Below, in pieces: positions 1 through 6,102 of a DNA stretch of 12,024 nt. Within the stretch, counting starts at the first letter, position 1, and each line of letters starts with the position of its first letter. Below the pieces are notes generated by a model. The model ran no database searches. It had not been told where the DNA came from and saw only the letters and a list, made by a program, of their open reading frames with translations. Where the stretch lies: assembly GCA_003218615.1 (NCBI GenBank), contig QHOD01000028.1:1-12024 (forward strand), in the 5' to 3' direction. A program made the position numbers and the translations under genes. Origin of the DNA: Verrucomicrobiota bacterium (GTDB lineage: Bacteria; Verrucomicrobiota; Verrucomicrobiia; Chthoniobacterales; UBA10450).

Positions 1-338
1 CCGCGTGGGTTTTCGATATTCTGCAAAATCTCAAGGACGCGCGCACCGCGTTCAATGGAATCGTCGAGGTGAAAAACCAGGTGCGGCGTATATTTCAAAA
101 CGACGTGACGAGACAGTTCAGCTTGCAAGGCCGGACGATGCGCTTCCAGTTTATCGATCACGCTCGCCCCCGTTGCCGAGCCGAGAACGCTTACGAAAAC
201 GTGCGCGCTTTTCAGGTCCGGCGTTACATCGACATCGTTAATACTGACCAGCACGCCTTCGAAGTTTATTTCGCGCGCAACGATGGCGCTCAGCTCACGT
301 TTCACGAGCTCGTTTACGCGGAGTTGGCGATGTTTCAT
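1..338 (-). CDS. rbfA: Ribosome-binding factor A, 3' end cut off by window edge
   Basis: RbfA is a small KH-fold protein that binds the 30S subunit near the 5' end of 16S rRNA and helps late maturation and cold adaptation (family knowledge). The reading frame from the ATG at 338 is open to the left edge and gives 112 residues, nearly a whole RbfA (usually about 115-135). It starts MKHRQLRVNELVKREL and continues with the family hallmarks VDVTPDLKSAHVFVSVLG (residues 36-53) and LKYTPHLVFHLDDSIERGAR (81-100). The basic C-terminal tail lies beyond the window. The start is fixed by the conserved N-terminal helix; no Shine-Dalgarno is visible. The gene follows infB on the same strand with a 51-base spacer that is mostly a palindromic repeat, the usual nusA-infB-rbfA order. 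Identity is very secure; only the C-terminus is unknown. Confidence 0.95.
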   Translation of the reverse strand, partial: MKHRQLRVNELVKRELSAIVAREINFEGVLVSINDVDVTPDLKSAHVFVSVLGSATGASVIDKLEAHRPALQAELSRHVVLKYTPHLVFHLDDSIERGARVLEILQNIENPR

Positions 339-345
339 TGGAGTG

Positions 346-395
346 TTGTAGGGCGTTTCTGTGAGACGCACGCGCCTGACACAGACGCCCTACAA
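346..395 (-). repeat. Palindromic repeat element filling the infB-rbfA spacer (copy 1)
   Basis: Read on the minus strand, the left arm is TTGTAGGGCGTCTGTG (395 to 380). The right arm, 363 to 346, is its inverse with a 2-base AA bulge: CACAG, AA, ACGCCCTACAA. This gives 16 pairs around a 16-base loop. A smaller alternative hairpin, GCGTCTG-TGT-CAGGCGC, sits inside the left half. The element spans the last Leu codon (TTG) and stop (TAG) of infB and ends 7 bases before the rbfA ATG. Its core matches a second copy near position 11850. It may act as an RNA processing, stability or termination element between cotranscribed genes. There is no T-run after it, so it is not a classical terminator. Confidence 0.72.
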
Positions 396-2597
396 TTTCT
401 GCGCGATCGCTTCAAGTTGATAGCACTCGATGATATCGCCGACTTGATATTCGCTGAAGTCGCCGAGCTTAATCCCGCATTCCAAACCTGAACGCACTTC
501 CTTCACGTCGTCCTGGAAACGCCGGAGCGTCGAAATTCCTCCATCGTAAACTGGCTGCCGTTTCCGCAAGACACGGGCACGGGCAGAGCGACCAATGCGG
601 CCATCGGTAACGAGACACCCGGCGACGATGCCTTTGGTGAGTTGAAAGACCTGTTTTACTTCGGCATGTCCGATGATCGTTTCTCGATGTTCGGGCTCGA
701 GCAGACCCGCCATCGCTTCTTTGATTTGATCGAGCAGTTCGTAAATGATGCTGTAAAGCTTGACCTGCACGCCCTCCCGTTTAGCGGCGGGAACGGCCAT
801 GCTTTCGACTTTCACATTGAAGCCAACCACGACGGCGTTTGACGCGCTCGCCAGCAGAATGTCCGATTCCGAAATCGGACCAACCGCTGAGTGAATGATT
901 TGCAGGTCGATCTTTTTGCTTTCGATCTGCTTTAGCGCGCCGACCAACGCTTCGAGAGAACCTTGTGCATCACATTTCAAAACAATGCGAAGAACTTTTT
1001 TCCCATCGGCAGCCTCGAGCAAACTTTCCAGCGTAGCGCGCTGTGGCACGGTCAATTTATCGGCGCGTTTCGCCAGCAAACGCTCCTCGCTCAATGTTTT
1101 TACTGAACGTTCCGAATCCATTACGAGAAGTTCATCGCCTGCATTGGGCAGGCCAGTAAATCCGAGCACCTTCACCGGTGTCGAAGGACCAGCTTCCTTG
1201 ACAGCCTGACCGCGATCATCCAGCAGCGATTTGACCTTGCCGCTGTAATCGCCGCAGATAAACGGGTCGCCGATTTTCAACGTTCCCATTTGCACGATGA
1301 CAGTAGCGGTGGGACCGCGTCCCGCTTCGACTTGCGCTTCAATCACGGTTCCCCGAGGCGTGGCTGTGGGCGACGCTTTCAACTCCATCACTTCCGCCTG
1401 CAACGTCATCATCTCGAGCAAGTGATCGATGCCCGTGCCTTTCGTTGCGGAAACAGGACAGACAATCGTCTCGCCACCCCAGTCCTCCGGCGTGAGCTCG
1501 CGCTCCTGCAACTGTTTCTTGACCTTGTCGATATTAGCTGACGGCAGATCAATTTTGTTGATTGCCACCATGATTTTCACATGGGGCGCCGCCTTGGCAT
1601 GATTAATCGCTTCGATGGTTTGCGGCATGATGCCGTCGTCCGCTGCGATGACGAGCACGACGATGTCGGTCACATTGGCGCCACGAGCGCGCATCGCAGT
1701 GAAAGCGGCGTGTCCCGGAGTATCGATAAACGTAATCTTCGCTCCGTTATGCTCGACGCTGTAAGCGCCAATGTGTTGCGTGATGCCGCCAGCTTCGCCG
1801 GCTGCGACCCGCGTCTTGCGAATCGCATCCATCAGGGAGGTTTTGCCATGATCGACATGGCCCATGAACGTAATGATGGGAGCGCGCGCCTTGAGTTCCT
1901 CTTCTTTTTCAATGACCGGAGGCGGGGGCGCCACAACAACCTGTTCGACCTTGTGAACCCCGGCGCCTTTCTCGCGGCGCTCTTTCTCCAAAACGAACCC
2001 ATGGTTTTCGGCGATCTTCGATGCGATATCCGGCTCGATCGTTTGGTTGATATTCGCGAAAATATTGAACGTCATCAGCTCGGCGATGAGCTGATGCGGT
2101 TTTAGTCCGAGCTCAGCCGCCAGTTGTTTAACGATAATCGGCGGTTTGATGTGTATGACATTCTGAGGCTCTGCTTCCGCTTCGGCAGGCGGTGTGATCG
2201 TTCCCTCCTCGACGATGACAACCGGCTCTTCTGTTGGAGGCGGTGGCGCGGGTTTCGGAGGCGCGGCTGGCGTTTCCAACGATGCCCGAATGCGCGAAAT
2301 CGGAGGCAGAACGTCGCGCTTCGCTTTTACTTCACCATCTTCCGCCTTCTTACGCGGCTTTTTCTTGTCAATGAGCGAAATGCTCTCGACTTCGTGGCGC
2401 GGCGCTGGAGCTACCTCCGCCGTAACTTTTGCCGATGGCGGTTGCTGAGGTTTCGCGGGCGCACCCGCGGATTCGGCGTCCAGCTCTAGCTTTTTCTTCG
2501 AAGTCCTAGCTTTTGAAGCGGGCGGCTTATGAGCAGCAGCAGCCTTGCGCGCGGCTGGTTTGCGCGTCGCGGTCTTGCTGCTCGTCTTTGTTGCCAT
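390..2597 (-). CDS. infB: Translation initiation factor IF-2
   Basis: IF-2 is the GTPase that brings initiator fMet-tRNA to the 30S subunit and promotes 50S joining. The 735-residue protein has a Lys/Ala/Pro-rich, poorly structured N-terminal region (about 1-140), an IF2_N-type domain (about 146-205) and then the G domain. All GTPase boxes are intact: G1 GHVDHGKT (246-253), G2 with GGITQHIGA (270-278), G3 DTPGH (292-296), G4 NKID (347-350) and G5 SATKG (383-387). Domains II, III and the tRNA-binding C-terminal domain follow to residue 735. The N-terminal region is much shorter than in E. coli IF-2 (890 residues) and resembles a histone-H1-like basic tail at residues 1-36. The ATG at 2597 is preceded by AGAGGA. 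The gene lies 55 bases after nusA and is almost certainly cotranscribed with it. The final Leu and stop codon fall inside a repeat element. Confidence 0.99.
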   Translation of the reverse strand: MATKTSSKTATRKPAARKAAAAHKPPASKARTSKKKLELDAESAGAPAKPQQPPSAKVTAEVAPAPRHEVESISLIDKKKPRKKAEDGEVKAKRDVLPPISRIRASLETPAAPPKPAPPPPTEEPVVIVEEGTITPPAEAEAEPQNVIHIKPPIIVKQLAAELGLKPHQLIAELMTFNIFANINQTIEPDIASKIAENHGFVLEKERREKGAGVHKVEQVVVAPPPPVIEKEEELKARAPIITFMGHVDHGKTSLMDAIRKTRVAAGEAGGITQHIGAYSVEHNGAKITFIDTPGHAAFTAMRARGANVTDIVVLVIAADDGIMPQTIEAINHAKAAPHVKIMVAINKIDLPSANIDKVKKQLQERELTPEDWGGETIVCPVSATKGTGIDHLLEMMTLQAEVMELKASPTATPRGTVIEAQVEAGRGPTATVIVQMGTLKIGDPFICGDYSGKVKSLLDDRGQAVKEAGPSTPVKVLGFTGLPNAGDELLVMDSERSVKTLSEERLLAKRADKLTVPQRATLESLLEAADGKKVLRIVLKCDAQGSLEALVGALKQIESKKIDLQIIHSAVGPISESDILLASASNAVVVGFNVKVESMAVPAAKREGVQVKLYSIIYELLDQIKEAMAGLLEPEHRETIIGHAEVKQVFQLTKGIVAGCLVTDGRIGRSARARVLRKRQPVYDGGISTLRRFQDDVKEVRSGLECGIKLGDFSEYQVGDIIECYQLEAIAQKL

Positions 2598-2603
2598 TGT
2601 TGT

Positions 2604-2609
2604 TCCTCT
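2604..2609 (-). promoter_or_regulatory. Shine-Dalgarno sequence of infB
   Basis: AGAGGA on the minus strand, 6 bases before the infB ATG at 2597. It is the only clear Shine-Dalgarno in the window and supports the assigned infB start. Confidence 0.6.
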
Positions 2610-2621
2610 AAAATTTCGCTC

Positions 2622-2650
2622 ATGGCTCGAGCGGGTTAAACCAGAGCCAT
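2622..2650 (-). repeat. Inverted repeat in the nusA-infB spacer
   Basis: ATGGCTC (2622-2628) and GAGCCAT (2644-2650) form a perfect 7-bp stem with a 15-base loop. It begins 2 bases after the nusA stop codon and ends just ahead of the infB ribosome-binding site. The minus-strand sequence after it is GAGCGAAATTTT, which is not a convincing U-tract. An mRNA stability or processing hairpin is possible; a chance inverted repeat is also possible. Confidence 0.3.
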
Positions 2651-2652
2651 AG

Positions 2653-3903
2653 TTACTGCGCGACCTCTTCCTGATGGGCCGCCTCGTGAATCTCGCGCGC
2701 TTTTGCCTCGTCCACTGCGAGAATGTCTACAAAATCCTGCACATCCGCGTCTCGCAATCCTTCCAAATTGGTGAAACCTGATTTCACAAGCATGAGCGCC
2801 TGTTCCTCGGTGATTGGCAGCGCACCTGCGAGTGTCTGCGCGGCCTGCGCCACTTTCTGTTCGACGGCTGTAGTGGCCGAAATATCCTTGCCGATGTTAA
2901 TTTCCCACCCGGTGAGCCGCGAAGTTAAACGCGCGTTTTGCCCTTTTTTCCCGATCGCGAGCGAAAGTTGATCTTCATCCACTGAAATCTGCACGCTCTT
3001 TTTCTCGGTATCGAAGACGAGGTTCTTTACTTTTGCGGGTTTGAGCGCTTCGAGCACAAACTCCTTCGGATCGGAGCTCCAGCGGATGATGTCGACTTTT
3101 TCGTTATTCAATTCACGAACAATATTTTTGACGCGCGAACCGCGCATTCCGACGCACGCGCCCACCGGGTCAACTTTCTCATTCGCACTCCAGACGGCGA
3201 TTTTCGTTCGATAACCGGCTTCCCGCGCGATGCCGCGAATCTCGACTGTGCCATCGGCGATCTCGCTTACTTCCAATTCAAAGAGACGGCGCACAAAGTT
3301 CGGGTGGCTGCGCGAAACGATGATCTCCGGACCACGGATACCATTTTCGACTGCGACGACGTAGGCGCGGAGCCGGTCGCCGACATTGTAATCTTCCACT
3401 GCCACGCGCTCCCGCTGCGGCATGATTGCTTCGAATTTTCCAAGGTCGAGAATCACATCCGACCGGTCGAAGCGTCGCACTGTGCCGCTCACGATTTCGC
3501 CGGCCCGATCCTTGAACTCTTCGTAAATCATTTCCTTCTCGACCTGACGAATCCGTTGTATCATCGCCTGCTTGGCCGTCTGCGCGGCGATCCGACCGAA
3601 ATTTCGCGGCGTCACTTCCATTTCGACGGTGTCTCCAACGTTGGCGTCCGGCTTGATCTTACGCGCTTTTGAAAGCTCGATCTCGTCCTGCGGATTGCTC
3701 ACCTGATCGACCACCACCAGGTTGGCCAGCGCCCGGATTTCGCCAGTCTTCGGGTTGATATCAATCCGCAGGTCGCGGGATGCGCCGACGCTCTTTTTCG
3801 AGGCCGAGAGCAGGGCGTTCGATACCGCCTCGAGCAGGATTTCGCGTTTGATCCCGCGCTCCCGCTCCAGGTAGTCGAGCATGGCAATAAATTCTGCGTT
3901 CAT
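2653..3903 (-). CDS. nusA: Transcription termination/antitermination protein NusA
   Basis: NusA binds RNA polymerase and nascent RNA and modulates pausing, hairpin-dependent termination and antitermination. From the ATG at 3903 the protein has 416 residues. It has the N-terminal polymerase-binding domain (1-about 130, starting MNAEFIAMLDYLERERGIKR), an S1 domain (about 133-200), and two KH domains with GxxG loops GMRG (252-255) and GKKG (318-321, in LAIGKKGQNARLTSRLTGWEI). A C-terminal helical region (about 362-410) resembles a single acidic/HhH repeat, so it is shorter than E. coli NusA (495 residues). The frame stays open to an ATG at 3957. I reject that start because the 18 extra residues are encoded by the leader hairpin and its T-run, and NusA proteins start at MNxE. 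It is the first gene of the minus-strand cluster; rimP, its usual upstream neighbour, is missing. Confidence 0.98.
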   Translation of the reverse strand: MNAEFIAMLDYLERERGIKREILLEAVSNALLSASKKSVGASRDLRIDINPKTGEIRALANLVVVDQVSNPQDEIELSKARKIKPDANVGDTVEMEVTPRNFGRIAAQTAKQAMIQRIRQVEKEMIYEEFKDRAGEIVSGTVRRFDRSDVILDLGKFEAIMPQRERVAVEDYNVGDRLRAYVVAVENGIRGPEIIVSRSHPNFVRRLFELEVSEIADGTVEIRGIAREAGYRTKIAVWSANEKVDPVGACVGMRGSRVKNIVRELNNEKVDIIRWSSDPKEFVLEALKPAKVKNLVFDTEKKSVQISVDEDQLSLAIGKKGQNARLTSRLTGWEINIGKDISATTAVEQKVAQAAQTLAGALPITEEQALMLVKSGFTNLEGLRDADVQDFVDILAVDEAKAREIHEAAHQEEVAQ

Positions 3904-3925
3904 AAAAACACGCAGCCCGCAGACT

Positions 3926-3953
3926 AAAAAGAGTGGGACACCAGTTCCCACTC
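3926..3953 (-). terminator. Intrinsic terminator / possible attenuator in the nusA leader
   Basis: On the minus strand GAGTGGGA (3953-3946) pairs perfectly with TCCCACTC (3938-3931) around a 7-base loop, ACTGGTG. It is followed at once by TTTTT (3930-3926). This is the classical stem plus U-tract of an intrinsic terminator and ends 22 bases before the nusA ATG. The gene further upstream points the other way, so there is no minus-strand gene for it to terminate. A transcript meeting it would be one that started in the short leader and headed into nusA, hence the attenuator suggestion. It could instead be a dispersed repeat. Confidence 0.55.
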
Positions 3954-3978
3954 CCATCAGCGCGCGGACTAGAAAAAC

Positions 3979-4006
3979 AAGTTAGCCTTGTCCGGTGCGC
4001 CGTCAA
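3979..4006 (-). promoter_or_regulatory. Candidate sigma-70-type promoter for nusA-infB-rbfA
   Basis: On the minus strand TTGACG (4006-4001, 5 of 6 to the -35 consensus) is followed by a 16-base spacer and TAACTT (3984-3979, matching TATAAT at the key first, second and last positions). The start point would fall near 3970-3972, giving a leader of about 68 bases to the nusA ATG. The -10 match is weak, so this is a prediction by eye only. Confidence 0.35.
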
Positions 4007-4063
4007 GCTGCGGTCCGGTTTGATTTGACCTTAAAAACTCAACATCGAACATCCAACAATCCG

Positions 4064-5506
4064 ATGATGTCGCAGCCTAAAAGCTTATTGATGGTGCTCT
4101 TAGTTTGGGCGGCGATTTATCTTCCGGCACTGGGTTCTCTCGCGATCAAAGGAGAAGAGGGGCGACGGATTTTACCGGCAGTCCGGATGCTTGAGACCGG
4201 CAATTACATTATCCCACAAGTGGGAGGAAGTCCGTATTTCCGCAAACCGCCGCTTGTGAACTGGCTGGTGGCGGCCTCGTTTAAAGTGTTTGGCGTGCGC
4301 AACGAATGGACAGCGCGGTTGCCGTCGGCGCTTTCCGTGCTCGCGGTTGCGATCGCGTTTGTTGCGGTCGCGCGCGCCAGTCTCGGCGCGCGTGGATCGA
4401 CAATCGCCGCGTTCATTTGGTTAACGAATATCGGCATGATAGAAAAAGGCCGGTTAATTGAGATCGAAGGGATCTACGTTTCACTCTCCGGCCTCGCGAT
4501 CATTTTTTGGTTAAGCTTTTGGAGCCAAAAGAGATCCCCATGGCTCATTTGGATTCCGCCATCGATTTTTCTCGGACTTGCGCTGCTGGCGAAAGGCCCG
4601 CTCCACCTCATATTTTTCTATGGGCTCGTCTTGGCAGTCCTGTGGCAGACGAAGAACTGGCGTCTGCTTGTCCATCCCGCGCACTTTGCCGCGCTCGCGA
4701 TCATGCTCGCCATTTTCGCAGCCTGGGCGATTCCCTTTCTCCAGAGTACGACCACGCAGTTGGCGGTGCATAAGTGGTCGGCTCAATTCAGCGGGCGGTT
4801 AAGCGCCAGCGGTTTCCATTTTTTGAGTTGGATCCAAAATGTCCCGCGTTCTCTCGTCTATTTCCTGCCGTGGGTGATCCTGTTTCCATTCGTGCGATTT
4901 ACAAAATTTCAGGATGTGGCGCAGCGGCGGCTGGCGCGTGCTCTCACTTGGGGAATCCTCGGACCGCTTCTTGTCGTCAATCTCGTGCCAGGCGCGCTGC
5001 CCCGATACAGTATGCCGGCAGTGGTTCCAGCCTCATGGTTGCTGGCGATGAGCTATGCCGGCAATGCCTTGGATTGGCCTCATAAACTTCGACCGGGAGG
5101 GGAGGGACCTTGGGCAAAGGTAGTCGCGGGTTTCGTCGGGCTTGGACTCGTGATCGGTGGAATAGGTTATCCGTTCACCGCGCTCATTTTGAGAAACAGA
5201 CAGCAAGTAAAAAAGGCTGCTGCAGAGATCAACGCCATCGTTCCCGCAAGCGAGACGCTTTACGCGGTGAATCCGGATTATCGGCCGGTGTTCTTCTACG
5301 TGAAAGCGCCGTTGAACTATGCGGCCCAGATCACGAAGCTGCCGGCGAATACACATTATTTCCTCGTCCGAACCGAAAACGAGCAGGAGGCGCTAACTAC
5401 GCAAAAATGGGCGCCAAGGTCGGCGCATCAACTCGCCCGCATAAAGGATTTGCACAAAGGCGAGATGGTCCTCTTCGAGGTCGGCCCGCCTCTAAAGGGC
5501 CGTTGA
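4064..5506 (+). CDS. Membrane glycosyltransferase, GT39/ArnT-like
   Basis: Enzymes of this family move a sugar from a polyprenyl-phosphate donor to a lipid or protein on the outer face of the inner membrane. From the ATG at 4064 the protein has 480 residues. About ten hydrophobic segments span roughly 8-375 and a soluble C-terminal part follows. The first external loop carries GEEGRR (30-35) followed by YFRKPPLVNWL (58-68), which aligns with the ArnT/PMT pattern of acidic pair, FEKPP and W. The usual catalytic DE pair reads E31-E32 here. LLAKGP (174-179) and PRYSMP (313-318) are further family-like motifs. In-frame ATGs also occur at 3995 and 4067; the longer version adds a polar, non-conserved 23 residues inside the shared promoter region. 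It is divergent from nusA and its stop lies 47 bases before marR. A possible -35 (TTGACC, 4025-4030) has no good -10. The substrate cannot be told; it may be a lipid A or cell-surface glycan enzyme. Confidence 0.82.
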   Translation: MMSQPKSLLMVLLVWAAIYLPALGSLAIKGEEGRRILPAVRMLETGNYIIPQVGGSPYFRKPPLVNWLVAASFKVFGVRNEWTARLPSALSVLAVAIAFVAVARASLGARGSTIAAFIWLTNIGMIEKGRLIEIEGIYVSLSGLAIIFWLSFWSQKRSPWLIWIPPSIFLGLALLAKGPLHLIFFYGLVLAVLWQTKNWRLLVHPAHFAALAIMLAIFAAWAIPFLQSTTTQLAVHKWSAQFSGRLSASGFHFLSWIQNVPRSLVYFLPWVILFPFVRFTKFQDVAQRRLARALTWGILGPLLVVNLVPGALPRYSMPAVVPASWLLAMSYAGNALDWPHKLRPGGEGPWAKVVAGFVGLGLVIGGIGYPFTALILRNRQQVKKAAAEINAIVPASETLYAVNPDYRPVFFYVKAPLNYAAQITKLPANTHYFLVRTENEQEALTTQKWAPRSAHQLARIKDLHKGEMVLFEVGPPLKGR

Positions 5507-5522
5507 CAGCATTCCAAAACGG

Positions 5523-5546
5523 AATTGGTTAGCATGCTAACTAATT
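5523..5546. promoter_or_regulatory. Palindromic operator ahead of the marR-efflux operon
   Basis: The 14-bp core GTTAGCATGCTAAC (5528-5541) is a perfect palindrome. It extends with AATT/AATT arms to 24 bp with a single mismatched pair (5527/5542). It ends 7 bases before the marR ATG. Size, AT-rich symmetry and position fit a MarR-family dimer site, and autorepression of marR plus the downstream efflux genes is the family norm. A -35-like TTGACA sits at 5503-5508, overlapping the preceding stop codon. At a 16-18 base spacing the -10 would fall at the left edge of the palindrome, but no good -10 is visible there. Binding by the adjacent MarR is inferred. Confidence 0.65.
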
Positions 5547-5553
5547 TCAATCC

Positions 5554-6102
5554 ATGAAATCCGACTGGGAAACGATTGGTCCGCTATTGCACGGAACCGC
5601 TCGTGCCTGGCGGCTGAAGCTGGATGACCGACTCAAGCCGATGGGTTTAAGCCAGGCAAAATGGCGGACGCTTTTGCATTTGTCCATTGCCTCTGACGCA
5701 CTCACGCAGGCGGAAATTGCAGCACGGCTCGGTGTGGAAGAACCCAGCGTTGTAACGCTGTTGCACAGGCTGGAGCGAGAAGGTTGGGTGACGCGGCAGA
5801 GCTCGCCGCGCGATCGCCGATGCAAAATAGTGCACCTCGGCCAACGCGCCCAACGCGTTATCACCCCGATCAAAACCGCGGCGGACGAACTTCGACATGA
5901 ATTGCTGGCCGACATTCCAGCGTCCGAGCTGCGAACCTGTATCAAAGTACTCACGCGGATTTGCGAGAAAGCGGAAAAGCGCGACGAAGCACGACGAACT
6001 GCTACGTCCCCTGTTCGCTTGCCTCATAACGGTCAGCACAGAGATGGGCATCCGATTACAAGAAAAAAGGCGCTCCGCGGCGCCGGGACAAAATCCAAAT
6101 GA
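5554..6102 (+). CDS. MarR/SlyA-family transcriptional regulator
   Basis: A dimeric winged-helix regulator that usually represses its own operon until a small aromatic or amphipathic ligand, or an oxidant, releases it. The 182 residues include the dimer helices at both ends of the core. The winged helix-turn-helix is LTQAEIAARLGVEEPSVVTLLHRLEREGWV (50-79), and the wing motif SSPRDRRCKIVHL (83-95) has the conserved D87-R88 pair. The pattern is closest to SlyA-type members. The C-terminal 35-40 residues (about 145-182) form an Arg/Lys-rich tail beyond the usual length of about 145-150; whether it adds non-specific DNA contact is unknown. The one wing Cys (C90) is a possible but unproven redox residue. 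No Shine-Dalgarno is seen. The TGA overlaps the ATG of the adaptor gene (ATGA), implying translational coupling, and the palindrome just upstream is the probable target. Confidence 0.93.
   Translation: MKSDWETIGPLLHGTARAWRLKLDDRLKPMGLSQAKWRTLLHLSIASDALTQAEIAARLGVEEPSVVTLLHRLEREGWVTRQSSPRDRRCKIVHLGQRAQRVITPIKTAADELRHELLADIPASELRTCIKVLTRICEKAEKRDEARRTATSPVRLPHNGQHRDGHPITRKKALRGAGTKSK

Noticed and set aside
69..491. 140-codon plus-strand frame across rbfA and the infB end
   Set aside because: It is antisense to two certain genes and crosses the repeat element; it has no recognisable family features.
3904..3957. Longer NusA starting at the ATG at 3957
   Set aside because: The extra 18 residues are encoded by the hairpin and T-run of the leader, and the conserved NusA N-terminus begins at the ATG at 3903.
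3990..4019. Direct repeat GTCCGGT in the nusA/glycosyltransferase divergent region
   Set aside because: Seven bases occurring twice in GC-rich DNA is not enough to claim a regulator site.
4039..4056. Short AACATC-type near-repeats ahead of the glycosyltransferase
   Set aside because: Only two imperfect units, too short to call a tandem repeat or binding site from this window alone.
3995..4063. Longer glycosyltransferase starting at the ATG at 3995
   Set aside because: The added residues are polar and non-conserved, and they cover the likely promoter region shared with nusA; the membrane protein starts naturally at 4064 or 4067.
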